DNA of 64,000 nt from Pseudomonadales bacterium (lineage in GTDB: Bacteria > Pseudomonadota > Gammaproteobacteria > Pseudomonadales > Pseudohongiellaceae): positions 1,817,001 through 1,881,000 of the forward strand of contig JACKOH010000001.1 in NCBI GenBank assembly GCA_024234395.1, in the 5' to 3' direction. Below the pieces are notes generated by a model. That model was not told the origin of the DNA. It searched no databases and saw only the letters and a list, made by a program, of their open reading frames with translations. The position numbers were made by a program, and so were the translations under genes. Below, in pieces: positions 45,901 to 54,628 of this stretch (position 1 is the stretch's first letter; the number at the start of each line of letters is the position of its first letter).

Positions 45901-46924
45901 ACCAGAACAGACACTCGCCATCACCACACGCCATGCCTCCGCTATTAGGAATTCGAGTATTCCTGATGTAATTTGGCCAGCCCAGTTCAGACCTCCAGAA
46001 TCCCCACATGTAACCAGCGTTCATGTAGGTAACCCTTTCGGAAGTGCCTGCCAATTTGTCCGCCACACCATCCCCAGCGGGTGGGTTCCTGAATACGTAA
46101 TCCTGCTGCGTAAGAAGCCCATCCACGAAGGCGTGACGGAACATCTGCAAATTACCACCCAACATGATTTCACCGTCTTTTATTACGGAGCGTGGATACT
46201 GGTAATTGTGCCTACCGTGGTTGCGGTATGTTAGAGGCTGTAGCCCATTCCTGACTTCAGTTTTCGACGGATTGAATTCATAGATATTGGCAATCTGTGT
46301 GCCGTTAACCTCCGTGCCGGTAGCCGGGCGAGCTCCGCATAATTGTGAATAGCCCTGATTTACCATTATGATCGTGCCAGTCGGAACATTGAACCCTAGG
46401 CCGTCATAAGTGTGTGCAGATGCCGGGACTGCAGGATCAGGAATGCGGCAATACTGGTTCAGGTTTGTGCTGAAATAATAGTGATCCAGCGGTGACGGGT
46501 CATTAAGGCGCTCGAATTTTCCAGCCTTTATGTCATACGCATACCACTCATTCCCATAATAGTCATTGTGGCCTCCACCAAAGAAATACATGGTAAGATT
46601 ATCCGGATCCAGCGCAGCTCCGTTCCATGCGACCATTACTGCTTTTGAGCCGGTCGAACCTTTCACTCCCAGAGAATCTGCTTCAGCATCGCTCAGTCGA
46701 ACGTTGTCAAACACATCATCAGACACCTTACACCACCCAGACATGCCCTCAGCATAAGATGCGATACAGTCGGCAAATCCATTAGACTCAAGAGCAGTTG
46801 CACTGGTTAGCCTATCGGCTGATTCCCGGTCAGTCTCGGGGTTTGCTGATGCGTAATTCGCACCGGCGCACAACAAAGTCGAGAACATTGTCGCCCGATA
46901 CAGTCTAACTATTCTGTCGTGCAT
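42959..46924 (-). CDS. Large secreted chimera: propeller-like, carbohydrate-active-like and HNH (DUF1524)-like regions
   Basis: 1321 residues from the ATG at 46924 (GGAG six bases before; a TTG at 46945 would add seven). Residues 1-27 are a Sec signal peptide ending ANYASA. Next comes a kelch/galactose-oxidase-like part (TMYFFGGGHNDYYGNEWYAY), a Thr/Ser/Pro/Gln linker, then a beta-sandwich plus helical part (GPFSLGVGLPKGA, RWVAEFFDGQF) resembling polysaccharide-lyase-type proteins. Near the C-terminus LEIDHLVPLREALNSG and SKGFDDPALWMPPDSAYHCQYV resemble the GmrSD/DUF1524 HNH domain, although the usual Asn before SKG is Tyr-Leu here. A final beta domain ends TRLYIY. Function unknown; matrix polysaccharide binding or cleavage is the best guess. 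Confidence 0.7.
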   Translation of the reverse strand: MHDRIVRLYRATMFSTLLCAGANYASANPETDRESADRLTSATALESNGFADCIASYAEGMSGWCKVSDDVFDNVRLSDAEADSLGVKGSTGSKAVMVAWNGAALDPDNLTMYFFGGGHNDYYGNEWYAYDIKAGKFERLNDPSPLDHYYFSTNLNQYCRIPDPAVPASAHTYDGLGFNVPTGTIIMVNQGYSQLCGARPATGTEVNGTQIANIYEFNPSKTEVRNGLQPLTYRNHGRHNYQYPRSVIKDGEIMLGGNLQMFRHAFVDGLLTQQDYVFRNPPAGDGVADKLAGTSERVTYMNAGYMWGFWRSELGWPNYIRNTRIPNSGGMACGDGECLFWSGESNVTVWNPSAPNTYTDVKHTIGPTGGDSRVYSKLQYIPDYDVYIGVSNVNQPVWLYKVAETTAQTSTSKPGQSQATTPSPNPQPGLQYQSKTATQRENEFLPQVTEATVLGEGLQNYQLELNIEGNGPFSLGVGLPKGATDRPGYPNAQTVCRVRWNDGSCKFAVVAGYAGEVDSLASTGISIDIDGAIIEPGIPFYTERGPYMVENWYREMAGDLLVLFYVQQFSQGERHVTIAVENGYVNYVTAQAQYSATVTVGDQSKEYQISQARNTRWVAEFFDGQFAKASQDVKQLVKSGLVPNYPLSSDATPGSYQNYAPMDKGDHTASMGAGGYQPQIGILPKWDAAYLANPSAEAYSSVIANAYAIGSYRIVWRDIDTGRILEPEKFGKWTVQGENQGGVNQLCGSGLCWERAHFPSTGYLAYLLTGNPVHLDTLGHTASTCYLVQTWGNGGGVGEQRLDLLQTRGQAWCWRAAGMYAALTGDNGLTDRFAYNMASYVARVGVNELGISYDDRAYGVGVIGPWQHNFRVQTLGFLSDIDPLDDMSDLIALRDFNYKFPIGLLQDRYCRAGLYTFRAGDTDMTGLNFRRWSKIYLGEPCAGELADSPSATNYWANLLPAISYAVKHRAEGADDAWRRVKAAANFNSWMGSFNQNPVWGVAFPLQFTEDSASEEQAVDSRDYLPGWDGLDDTCIDTRNRLLAIESLKLPAYDDFGCRVTSGLWQDPYTGDFYTDPGDLEIDHLVPLREALNSGAEIWQQDRFQAYAIDSLLADALVVMSASTYLSKGFDDPALWMPPDSAYHCQYVRDWVAVKSAYGLDIDTTEASAIESVLQDSLQHATRPTQNGIYLDGEESRAKFSIGLTRDGECAYYTDATIQDLVHITVSITPELQDRGKAIEVFLIAQVEEQLYSVTPSRQLIPINADLKQLVAFDSGIFWKTFELTLFEGYMDTPLDLQIFVAYWPDGGDFVYTPLPTRLYIY

Positions 46925-47629
46925 GGATTTCTCCAAAATTCCCAATTAAGCAATTCATGATGATTGTTAAGACACAACAGGTCGTATCAACCCAAATAGT
47001 GGCTCCCCTGCAGCCACCCGGCCCAATCGCACTCCAGGTATGTGCTCCCCAGTAGACATATCGACCCCATCAAGAATCGCGATAACGCTGGCGATTGGCT
47101 TCAGGACTCACATAGTCAGGTATTGTCCGTTAGTTGCGCTAGCAGGAACAAGGCGTAGTTCTCAGTCAGGGTCGAATTAATTTAATTTTTTTACACCCAA
47201 AGTAAATTGCCGGCTATAACTTGATGCAGGAACTCAATTTATCTAGTTGATATTTATATATTATTTTGAATAATCTCTGGATATTCAGCTTAAATCTTGG
47301 CATATTTCGCCTGTTGTTTCCGGTCCAGGCGATGTTCTGGACTCCTATCTGGTCTGTTCTTCGGAACGAGATGGGCTACCTCGAAGTGCATCTCAACAAT
47401 CCTTATGATCATTGGTAACTGCCAACAGCGAAACTGGACAACAGCCTTCTTCGGGGATACCTTGTGTTTTTCCAATTAGCGGCCCATGACCATCAGGCTG
47501 GAATTGCCGGTCCGATCCACGAAAATACCTCGATACAGGACTAATCCCCCCAAGAAACGACTTTGTCTTAACAAAATAAACAAATCTTTGCTTGCGGTTC
47601 CATTCCCTCGAGTCTTTCTGAAGCGCCCA
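46925..47629. other. Intergenic region, about 700 bases
   Basis: Lies between the giant secreted protein gene (minus) and the methyltransferase-like gene (plus). It is AT-rich from about 47170 to 47290. Frames of about 60 codons on both strands at 47290-47479 have no homology I recognise and overlap each other. Promoters for both flanking genes should be here, but no clear boxes were identified. Confidence 0.4.
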
Positions 47630-48580
47630 ATGTCAATATGGATAGTTATGATGCCAGTAATAAATAACATCAAGAAGATTGCTCGAAAAATAGTACCTGC
47701 CACACGACAGCGCATGGAATGGCTAATCCTGACAGTACTGAAACGTGACATCGAAGTGATGCAGAATAGTTCTGCTGTATCAAAAACAAATCAGCTCGTC
47801 TTAAGACAACTATGGCTCACGGATTTTCGAAACAATGGAGCCATACTCCCTCTGGGAGATGTGGAATTCAGGGCTTTTTCTCAAAATGGTGAGGATGGAA
47901 TTCTTCTCTATATTTTCAGCATTATAGGAACTACAAATAAAAAATGTGTGGAGATATGCGCAGGTAATGGGATTGAATGCAACTCAGCAAACCTGATTCT
48001 AAATCACGGCTGGCAGGGTCTACTCATTGATGGCAAGGCAGCCAATGTCCAAAAAGGAAAAGCCTTCTACAGCTCCCATCAAGATAGTTTCAGTTTTCCG
48101 CCTAAATTTATCGAGGCCTGGGTCGAACGAGAGAATGTCAATCAGCTGATCTCAGACAATGATTTTTCTGGCGATGTTGACCTTCTTTCGATCGATATGG
48201 ACGGGGTTGACTACTGGATTTGGGATGCAATTGATGTGATAAAGCCTCGAGTCGTGGTCGTCGAAACCCAGTGCATTTGGGGAGCAGATACCTCCGTGAC
48301 CGTACCGTACCGTCGTGATTTTAGTTCACCATTGATCGATGGTTTTGGACTTTACAGCGGAGCAAGTCTGCTTGCGTTTAATAAATTAGCAAAATCAAAG
48401 GGTTACCGTCTAATAGGCACTCAGGCACTAGGTTTCAATGCCTTTTTTGTAAGGGAGGATGTAGAGCCAGAAGTATTTCCCGAAGTGACGGTGGAATCTT
48501 GTCTCGATAAGCCATTTGTAGAATGGGCCGCAAATAAGTATTTGAAGCTTGTCAAAGATAAAGACTGGGAAACCGTTTGA
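47630..48580 (+). CDS. FkbM-like methyltransferase-fold protein
   Basis: 316 residues from the ATG at 47630; the frame is open to 47486, and ATGs at 47648 and 47651 are equally possible because no strong ribosome site is visible. KKCVEICAGNGIECNSANLILNHGWQGLLIDG resembles the SAM-binding motif I region, and DLLSIDMDGVDYWIWDAI the FkbM-type post-motif segment. It could O-methylate a sugar, though the family sometimes lacks activity. Stands alone before the flippase gene. Confidence 0.65.
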   Translation: MSIWIVMMPVINNIKKIARKIVPATRQRMEWLILTVLKRDIEVMQNSSAVSKTNQLVLRQLWLTDFRNNGAILPLGDVEFRAFSQNGEDGILLYIFSIIGTTNKKCVEICAGNGIECNSANLILNHGWQGLLIDGKAANVQKGKAFYSSHQDSFSFPPKFIEAWVERENVNQLISDNDFSGDVDLLSIDMDGVDYWIWDAIDVIKPRVVVVETQCIWGADTSVTVPYRRDFSSPLIDGFGLYSGASLLAFNKLAKSKGYRLIGTQALGFNAFFVREDVEPEVFPEVTVESCLDKPFVEWAANKYLKLVKDKDWETV

Positions 48581-48901
48581 AACAAATGGCCTTGAGCATT
48601 GCCATGCAGGCGCATGAATTGATCAGGTCGGTCGGCTTGTATTGACTGTCATCTTTGCAAATCATTCAGCACTTGTCGCCGCCACAACCAACGTCATGGA
48701 CCCCGGCTCATTTTTTAGCGCCAGCCCCACTATTCAGTAAACAATGAGAATTCCCTCACGCCCCGCTGATGAATCATATTCACAAACTATCATCTGCCCG
48801 AATTGAATTCTAAGCCTAGACCGGGATGGTGTTGCGCAGCATTTGGGCCGATAATGCCTCGGATTATTATACTTATGAATTAGCTGAGAAAGTCGAGTTC
48901 C
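48581..48901. other. Intergenic region, about 320 bases
   Basis: Between the methyltransferase-like gene and the flippase gene, same direction. I see no terminator, promoter pair or repeat that I can support. Confidence 0.35.
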
Positions 48902-50413
48902 ATGGTGACAAACAAGTCCGTGGGGAAAAGAATCTTAGACGGATCATTTTGGACAATCCTCCTCAATGTATCTATCAGAATATTAGGGTTCGTCAACATC
49001 CTTGTGCTGGCCCGCTTTTTGGAACCACATGATATGGGTGTGTATGCAGCTGCAGCAGTAATTATTGAACTAATTACCGTCCTCACACAAACCGGTGTAG
49101 GGCCCGTCCTGATTCAAAGGAGCAACTCACTCGTTTCGCACTATCAGACTGCCTGGACTATCAACATCATCAGGGGCACGGTGATATTCTGTGTTTTGCA
49201 ATTATTCGGACAGTTTTTCGTCACTGTGTACTCCAGCGACCCAGACGTCAAACAGGTAATTCAAGTGCTTGCTTTCAGCGCCTTGCTTGGATGCTCCAGT
49301 AGTGCCTACTTTATCAATTTCCAGAAGCGCATTGATTTCAGAACCATAGCAATTTTCAACATTGCATGTCGTTTAGCGGGCCTTATCGCAACCATAATCG
49401 CGGCGTATTTATTGCGATCATTCTGGGCGCTCGTTGTGGGGAATTTCGTCACCACAACGATGAATTTACTACTGAGCCACGTACTGGCACCCGGCAACCA
49501 TCGATTGACGCTATCAAAAGCCTCGGATCTGATTGGCTCATCCCGCTGGGTTATGCTTCATGAGATTTGTGCATTTACATCACTAAAGATTGATACGTTC
49601 CTAATAACCAGGTTCCTGGGCACAAGAACTCTTGGTATCTACGACGTGGGTTATCAAGTAGCAATGATGCCTCTTCAGGAGATCGCACTGCCGGTTTCAC
49701 GGGCTCTATTTCCTGGCCTGGCAAGTTTAGCAAGCGATAGGGAGGCTTTTCGTGATCTGCTGACTTCATTTCTGGCGGCAATTTTCTATCTGACCGTACC
49801 TGCTTCGATAGGTCTTTTTTTGATAGCTGAGTTACTTGTTTCCAGCCTGCTGCCCGAAGAATGGTTTGATACAATTGATGTCATAAGAGTTCTGGTAGCG
49901 CTTGCCTTGATGAGATCTTTATTCAGTCCCACAATATCGGCGCTCATGGGTGCAGGTCAATTAGAACTGAATGCAAAGCTGTCCGCATTGGGTGCAATTC
50001 TAAGTATCTCGTTTCTTTCTTTTGGCGTAGTTGTCTACGGGCTGATCGGCATGATGGTTGCTGCCATTCTTGTTGCCGCACTCCGATCTGTTATCTACCT
50101 GCGGATCCTGCAGAAACTTGATATGTTCAATCTCCGAGAGTACTTTATGACTATCTGGCGCGCCTTGATAGCCGCTCTTTTTATGGCTTTTTGTGTTGAT
50201 CAGTTCATAAAATTCGGATCGGACAGTTTATCCATACATCAATTTCCAATGCTGCTGGCAACGATTTCCGTTGGAATGATTTCCTACACTGCGGTTGTCA
50301 ATTTGCTGTGGGTTCTCGCGGGCAAACCTGGTGGTGTCGAGTCGAGTGTTGATAAATGGTTGAGAGATCAACTGAAATCCCTGGGAAAAAGTAAGGACTC
50401 TGGATTGCTATGA
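48902..50413 (+). CDS. Oligosaccharide flippase (Wzx/WzxC-like)
   Basis: 503 residues, strongly hydrophobic with about twelve to fourteen membrane spans. The start SVGKRILDGSFWTILLNVSIRILGFVNILVLARFLEPHDMGVYAAAA is typical of the MOP/polysaccharide transporter family (PF13440), as are GVGPVLIQR and LKIDTFLITRFLGTRTLGIYDVGYQVAMMP. It would flip lipid-linked repeat units across the inner membrane. Its presence with wzm/wzt means two export routes are encoded in one locus. Confidence 0.9.
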   Translation: MVTNKSVGKRILDGSFWTILLNVSIRILGFVNILVLARFLEPHDMGVYAAAAVIIELITVLTQTGVGPVLIQRSNSLVSHYQTAWTINIIRGTVIFCVLQLFGQFFVTVYSSDPDVKQVIQVLAFSALLGCSSSAYFINFQKRIDFRTIAIFNIACRLAGLIATIIAAYLLRSFWALVVGNFVTTTMNLLLSHVLAPGNHRLTLSKASDLIGSSRWVMLHEICAFTSLKIDTFLITRFLGTRTLGIYDVGYQVAMMPLQEIALPVSRALFPGLASLASDREAFRDLLTSFLAAIFYLTVPASIGLFLIAELLVSSLLPEEWFDTIDVIRVLVALALMRSLFSPTISALMGAGQLELNAKLSALGAILSISFLSFGVVVYGLIGMMVAAILVAALRSVIYLRILQKLDMFNLREYFMTIWRALIAALFMAFCVDQFIKFGSDSLSIHQFPMLLATISVGMISYTAVVNLLWVLAGKPGGVESSVDKWLRDQLKSLGKSKDSGLL

Positions 50414-50520
50414 CAAAGTTTATTGCCGTTTCACGGACAATACTGCGAGGAATTGAGGAATAGCGGAAGGCGAAACTGGCTGGGCTCAGACTACAAGCCC
50501 TGCCTCTGGAGGTTGGATTC

Positions 50521-51198
50521 CTATTGCCGGTGACTCGCTTCCTGCAACTTCCGACGAAGACCCGGCAAATCAATGCCGCGTCTGTACGCCTCATCGGCAT
50601 AGTGTCGCGATTGGTCGTAGTTACCCAGATCGAAATGAAGCAATCCCATGTTGTACAGCAAGTTACCATCATTGGGCGCCAGGTCCTCTGCTCTCTCATA
50701 CATTTCGAGTGCCCGGTCAAGCTTCTTCATTCGATGTAAATACAGCCCGAAAAGCATGTAGGGCGTAGGATCTGTCGGCGAGAAATTGATTGCGCGCTGA
50801 AGATAGCATTCTGCATAAAACCCTTCCCGACGCGGATAACTTGACTCGCCGAGAGCGTAACGGATAGCTGCGTAGAGCGCTCTGTGGTGATTGGGAAACC
50901 TGTTCAATGTGTAGTTGATGTCAGGCATCGGGTGCTCGGCCGTTTTACCCCTCACCAGATTTTCTACGTCAGGAGTAAAATGCGCTCCCTCTACAAGGGG
51001 CAAGCGATTTTTATGAAACCGATAGTCAAAAGGTCCGTACCCCTCGGCAACCCCTGTTGCTATAAGCGCGCATACACGGCCATCAAGTGTGTCACCCACC
51101 CAGGGGGTTGTTTGCGCACCTGCATTTACTGAAAAGAAAGCAAACAGCAGGCACATCACCGCGGATAAGGCATGTACCTTGGCTCGAATCATGTTCAT
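50521..51198 (-). CDS. Secreted TPR-repeat protein
   Basis: 225 residues from the ATG that overlaps the preceding synthase stop (ATGA). Signal peptide up to about VNAGAQ, then a unique part (GDTLDGRVCALIATGVAEGYGPFDYR) and two to three tetratricopeptide repeats (LQRAINFSPTDPTPYMLFGLYLHRM, ALEMYERAEDLAPNDGNLLYNMGLLHFDLGNY). It is probably a periplasmic scaffold. Co-translation with the Asn-synthase-like gene suggests shared expression; a functional link is inferred. Confidence 0.78.
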   Translation of the reverse strand: MNMIRAKVHALSAVMCLLFAFFSVNAGAQTTPWVGDTLDGRVCALIATGVAEGYGPFDYRFHKNRLPLVEGAHFTPDVENLVRGKTAEHPMPDINYTLNRFPNHHRALYAAIRYALGESSYPRREGFYAECYLQRAINFSPTDPTPYMLFGLYLHRMKKLDRALEMYERAEDLAPNDGNLLYNMGLLHFDLGNYDQSRHYADEAYRRGIDLPGLRRKLQEASHRQ

Positions 51199-53078
51199 GA
51201 CCTCGGCTCCATACAATAGTCAGGTTCGTTAACAGCCAGCCACATTTCCAATGACATCAGTACCCAGATCAACTCGCCGAAATACGAGGCGTGACCGTCT
51301 CGATGGTTCGCAATTGCCTGATCAAGAAACTGCTGTAGAAATATTCCTCTGCCTTTCAGCTTGAGTATATTGTCGTAGGCCAGCTCCTGCAACGGCTTAT
51401 GGGTCTTCATCCACACTCCGAAAGGCAAACCAAAGCCGTGCTTGGTCTTCCTGATTGTCTCCTCTGGCAGCCAGCCTTTCATCGCCTGCTTGTAAAAGTG
51501 TCTGAGTCCTTCTCCCTGCGTACCGCTGGCTGCTAATTTCCATGTCGAAGGGATGCTACTGGAGAACGCGACCAGGTCATCGTCCAGCATCGGATATCGA
51601 ACCGCCACGCCCGCAAGAGCGCAGGCCAGATCGACCTTGCGCAGGTCGTTGTCCGCTAGAGTGATCTGCCAATCCAGAAATAACAACCTATTTAACACTG
51701 AAGCGTTTTCAGGAGCTTCATAAATTTCCTCCAGCAACGTCAAGGGATTGGTTTGATCCACTTGCCGTAAAAATTCCGGGCTGAACACGTCGCTCGGGCA
51801 GTTCTGCTCCAGGAAACCATAGTACTGAAGTCGCTTGGGAAGCGGGGTATTGGCCTGGCGAAGGAAGCTATGGCCCTTGGAAACCAGAGGCAGCTGGCCG
51901 GGAAGGTTTCTGACCAGCGGCTCAATCAGACTCCCGCGTAGCCACTGTGGAACGCGACGATAAGACTCGAAGATGCGCTGCTTGGCATACCGCTCGTTGC
52001 CGGCGAAGAGTTCATCGCCGCCGTCCCCGGCCAGCAACATATCAACTCCGTCCTCGGCGGCCAGGCGGGCGCAGAAGTATGCGGGCAGCACGGAGGAATT
52101 ACCGAAGGGTTCATCGGAGGCGGCAGCTATTTCAGGCAATGCCTCGACAACTTCATCCGGTGTCACATAGTGCTCATGGAGTCGAATCCCGAAATAGCGG
52201 GCGGCCAGACGCGCATAGGACATTTCATCGTAGCCTTCGGCGTCGAAACCGATAGCGTAAGCATCACTCTCCTGCTCCTGAACTTCGCTAAGCATTCCCG
52301 CTACCGTCGAGCTATCAAGGCCGCCGCTGAGAAAGGCACCTATCTTCACATCAGTTCCCCCCCCAGAACCGTTCTGCACCAGCGGACCCGGGAAGGTGCA
52401 GCGCTGTACCGCACTCTTCAGGTGTACCCTGAGCTCCTCTTGCGCCCGGGTTGCGGATCCCGAGATTTGTTCTTTGAAGGAGGGGATCCAATAGCGGGAT
52501 AGCTTCCGGCCCTGCCGCGTCAGTTCAAGAATACCGGCTGCCCCGAGCTTCTGGAAACCGCCGATGATCGCAACCGGCGCGGGTACCATGTGAAAATAGA
52601 TGTAATTGTAAAGCGCCTGCGTATCCAGGCCCGTCTCTCCGGCGCACGTGCGCAGATTCGCGAGGCTGCTACCAACCAGCAAGACTTCCTGACTAATCCT
52701 GTAATAGAGCGGCTGTCGGCCCATGCGGTCAGTGACCAGCAATACGCATTTCTGCTGGGAGTCGACAATGATGGCAGCCCATCGCCCTTTAAGGTGAGTC
52801 AACCCGGCTCGCCCACGGGATGCATAGAGAGCAAGAAAGTCCTCGGCAGTAATAAAATTGATGTCACCAGATGCCGGATCTTCTCCCTCGTAAGGTTCTC
52901 CGATAAGGGAGACCGTCACCCCGCTCTCATTCTGCGCAAAGTCCCGGGCGACGATAAACGCCTCTTCAATATCCAGGTCACCAGTATACTTTTCGGGATT
53001 CAGCAAGCACAGCGTATCGCAGGGTATGGCATCGATACGGAACTGTGCCAGCAACAGATTGGCTGATCGATGTGGCAT
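51195..53078 (-). CDS. Asparagine synthase-like protein lacking the glutaminase cysteine
   Basis: 627 residues. The ATP-pyrophosphatase half is intact: SGGLDSS at 251-257 and LLAGDGGDELFAGNERY. The N-terminal Ntn-like domain remains recognisable (LKGRWAAIIVDSQQKCVLLVTDRMGRQPLYY) but starts MPHRSANLL with no Cys2, so it cannot hydrolyse glutamine in the classic way. A GSGGGTD insert lies just before the synthetase loop. It may use free ammonia or another amine, or form an amide/ester by adenylation as lasso-peptide cyclases and beta-lactam synthetases do. Overlaps the TPR gene by four bases. Confidence 0.82.
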   Translation of the reverse strand: MPHRSANLLLAQFRIDAIPCDTLCLLNPEKYTGDLDIEEAFIVARDFAQNESGVTVSLIGEPYEGEDPASGDINFITAEDFLALYASRGRAGLTHLKGRWAAIIVDSQQKCVLLVTDRMGRQPLYYRISQEVLLVGSSLANLRTCAGETGLDTQALYNYIYFHMVPAPVAIIGGFQKLGAAGILELTRQGRKLSRYWIPSFKEQISGSATRAQEELRVHLKSAVQRCTFPGPLVQNGSGGGTDVKIGAFLSGGLDSSTVAGMLSEVQEQESDAYAIGFDAEGYDEMSYARLAARYFGIRLHEHYVTPDEVVEALPEIAAASDEPFGNSSVLPAYFCARLAAEDGVDMLLAGDGGDELFAGNERYAKQRIFESYRRVPQWLRGSLIEPLVRNLPGQLPLVSKGHSFLRQANTPLPKRLQYYGFLEQNCPSDVFSPEFLRQVDQTNPLTLLEEIYEAPENASVLNRLLFLDWQITLADNDLRKVDLACALAGVAVRYPMLDDDLVAFSSSIPSTWKLAASGTQGEGLRHFYKQAMKGWLPEETIRKTKHGFGLPFGVWMKTHKPLQELAYDNILKLKGRGIFLQQFLDQAIANHRDGHASYFGELIWVLMSLEMWLAVNEPDYCMEPRS

Positions 53079-53788
53079 ATTATGTACAGCGCGGTGATAC
53101 GCGTGGCTGCGTCGTTGAAGTCAAATCACCAATATACAAAGGGCTCAATATCAGTGCAGTAACAAATTGTAGCTAATACCACCCGGCCACTCTGTTAGAT
53201 AGCAGACAAAACGAGCTGCCATCACCCACCTGATGCCAGATTCCGGTCCGGTCGATTATCGCACTAAGAGATCCTGCTCTTTCCGCGACATGGGCAATGA
53301 ATCCACACTCCGATCATGCTGGCGATGCATTCAGGCCAGCAGGACTCTTAAAGACTGGCGCATGGCCGGTCTGAAAGAGCTCTGCCCAGTAAAGAATCGC
53401 CTCCAGGTCTGGACTGGGGTTGCCCTAAGGTCAAAGTCCAGGTATACGACTCGAAATTAACGAGTCATTTTCTCGTAGTGTATTGATTTCTCTAGAATAA
53501 AACGAGCCAGAGAGCGGTCCGGATGGAAGTCGAGCCCCGGCGCGCGTCTCTTCCATGTTAACCCTCCCTCGAGATTCATCTTGAAAGCTATTGAATTAGC
53601 AGCTTTTTTCACGAAATAGGACCTACTTCACAGCACACCGCCCCAGACATGTTGATACTACCTGCTAAAGCGGCTGGATCCCACAGCAATAGCTGGCTGC
53701 GACGATCACTGATCAGCTCTGCTGGAACCACCGGCGTTGATATTCGAGTAACCAGCAGGGACCAGATGAAAAACGACAGGACATTTTG
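53079..53788. other. Intergenic region, about 700 bases
   Basis: Between the minus-strand synthase and the plus-strand Crp/Fnr genes, so both promoters should be here. A 75-codon plus-strand frame (53233-53460) lacks any family signal. No palindromic operator was recognised with confidence. Confidence 0.4.
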
Positions 53789-54559
53789 ATGCGCACAATT
53801 ACCCTGATATCAACGCTGCAACAGAACCATCTGCTGGCAGCCATATCCGCCGACTCCCGCAGTCGGTTGCTTCCCCACATGGAACTGGTTGAGCTGCCCC
53901 ATGGCAAGGTACTCCATGAAATAGGCAAGAAAATAGACTACGTTTATTTCCCGATTGATACTATAGTCGCTATCGTCGCCATGCTCGAGAACGGTGACTG
54001 CACGGAGGTTTCCATGGTGGGCAATGAAGGCCTGGTTGGAATCTCTTCGTTTATGAGCGGCGATACCATCCCGCAACAAACGGTAGTCCGCAGCGCCGGC
54101 TACGCCTATCGCATCCCTGCAACACAGCTCAAGGACGAGTTTTCCCGTCACGGCGAAATGCTTTCCCTATTGCTGAGCTATACCCAAACCCTGATTACTC
54201 AGACTGCCCAGACTGCCATTTGCAACCGTCATCACACTATTGAGCAGCAGCTATGCCGCATCTTGCTTCAGTCACTGGACCGGATACGCGGAGATGAGCT
54301 CACCGTGACGCACGAAAACATCGCCACCATGCTGGGAGTACGGCGTGAAAGCGTGACTGAAGCGGCCGGCAGGATGAAGGGAATGGGACTAATTGAATGC
54401 CGCCGCGGCAGGCTGAAAGTACTGGACCGTTCCGGTCTTGAGTCACTTTGCTGCGAGTGTTATCGCGTGGTCAGAAATGAAACTGAACGTCTGTTACCAC
54501 GCACAAGCTCATTCCGTCGCTTCCAGTCGCAGACTCTGAGTACGCCATCGAACAGATAG
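53789..54559 (+). CDS. Crp/Fnr-family transcriptional regulator (first of pair)
   Basis: 256 residues from the ATG at 53789, with ACAGG upstream; a TTG three bases earlier is unlikely. N-terminal cyclic-nucleotide-type beta barrel (GKVLHEIGKKIDYVYFPIDTIVAIVAMLENGD, VGNEGLVGISSFM) lacks the usual cAMP phosphate-binding Arg-Ser pattern and the Fnr cysteine cluster. The C-terminal winged helix is THENIATMLGVRRESVTEAAGRM. It may respond to another ligand and control the EPS genes. Followed by a paralogue 69 bases on. Confidence 0.88.
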   Translation: MRTITLISTLQQNHLLAAISADSRSRLLPHMELVELPHGKVLHEIGKKIDYVYFPIDTIVAIVAMLENGDCTEVSMVGNEGLVGISSFMSGDTIPQQTVVRSAGYAYRIPATQLKDEFSRHGEMLSLLLSYTQTLITQTAQTAICNRHHTIEQQLCRILLQSLDRIRGDELTVTHENIATMLGVRRESVTEAAGRMKGMGLIECRRGRLKVLDRSGLESLCCECYRVVRNETERLLPRTSSFRRFQSQTLSTPSNR

Positions 54560-54628
54560 GAGACTCAGTTCACGGTTAACTACCTCCTGAACTGAAAATT
54601 CACTCTCTGTCATCGGAGGTATTGCTGT

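Noticed and set aside
47290..47479. About 60-codon frames on both strands upstream of the methyltransferase-like gene
   Set aside because: They mirror each other, lack recognisable motifs and ribosome sites; probably non-coding or an unidentifiable remnant.
53233..53460. 75-codon plus-strand frame in the region before the Crp/Fnr genes
   Set aside because: Composition is not protein-like and no start signal is seen.
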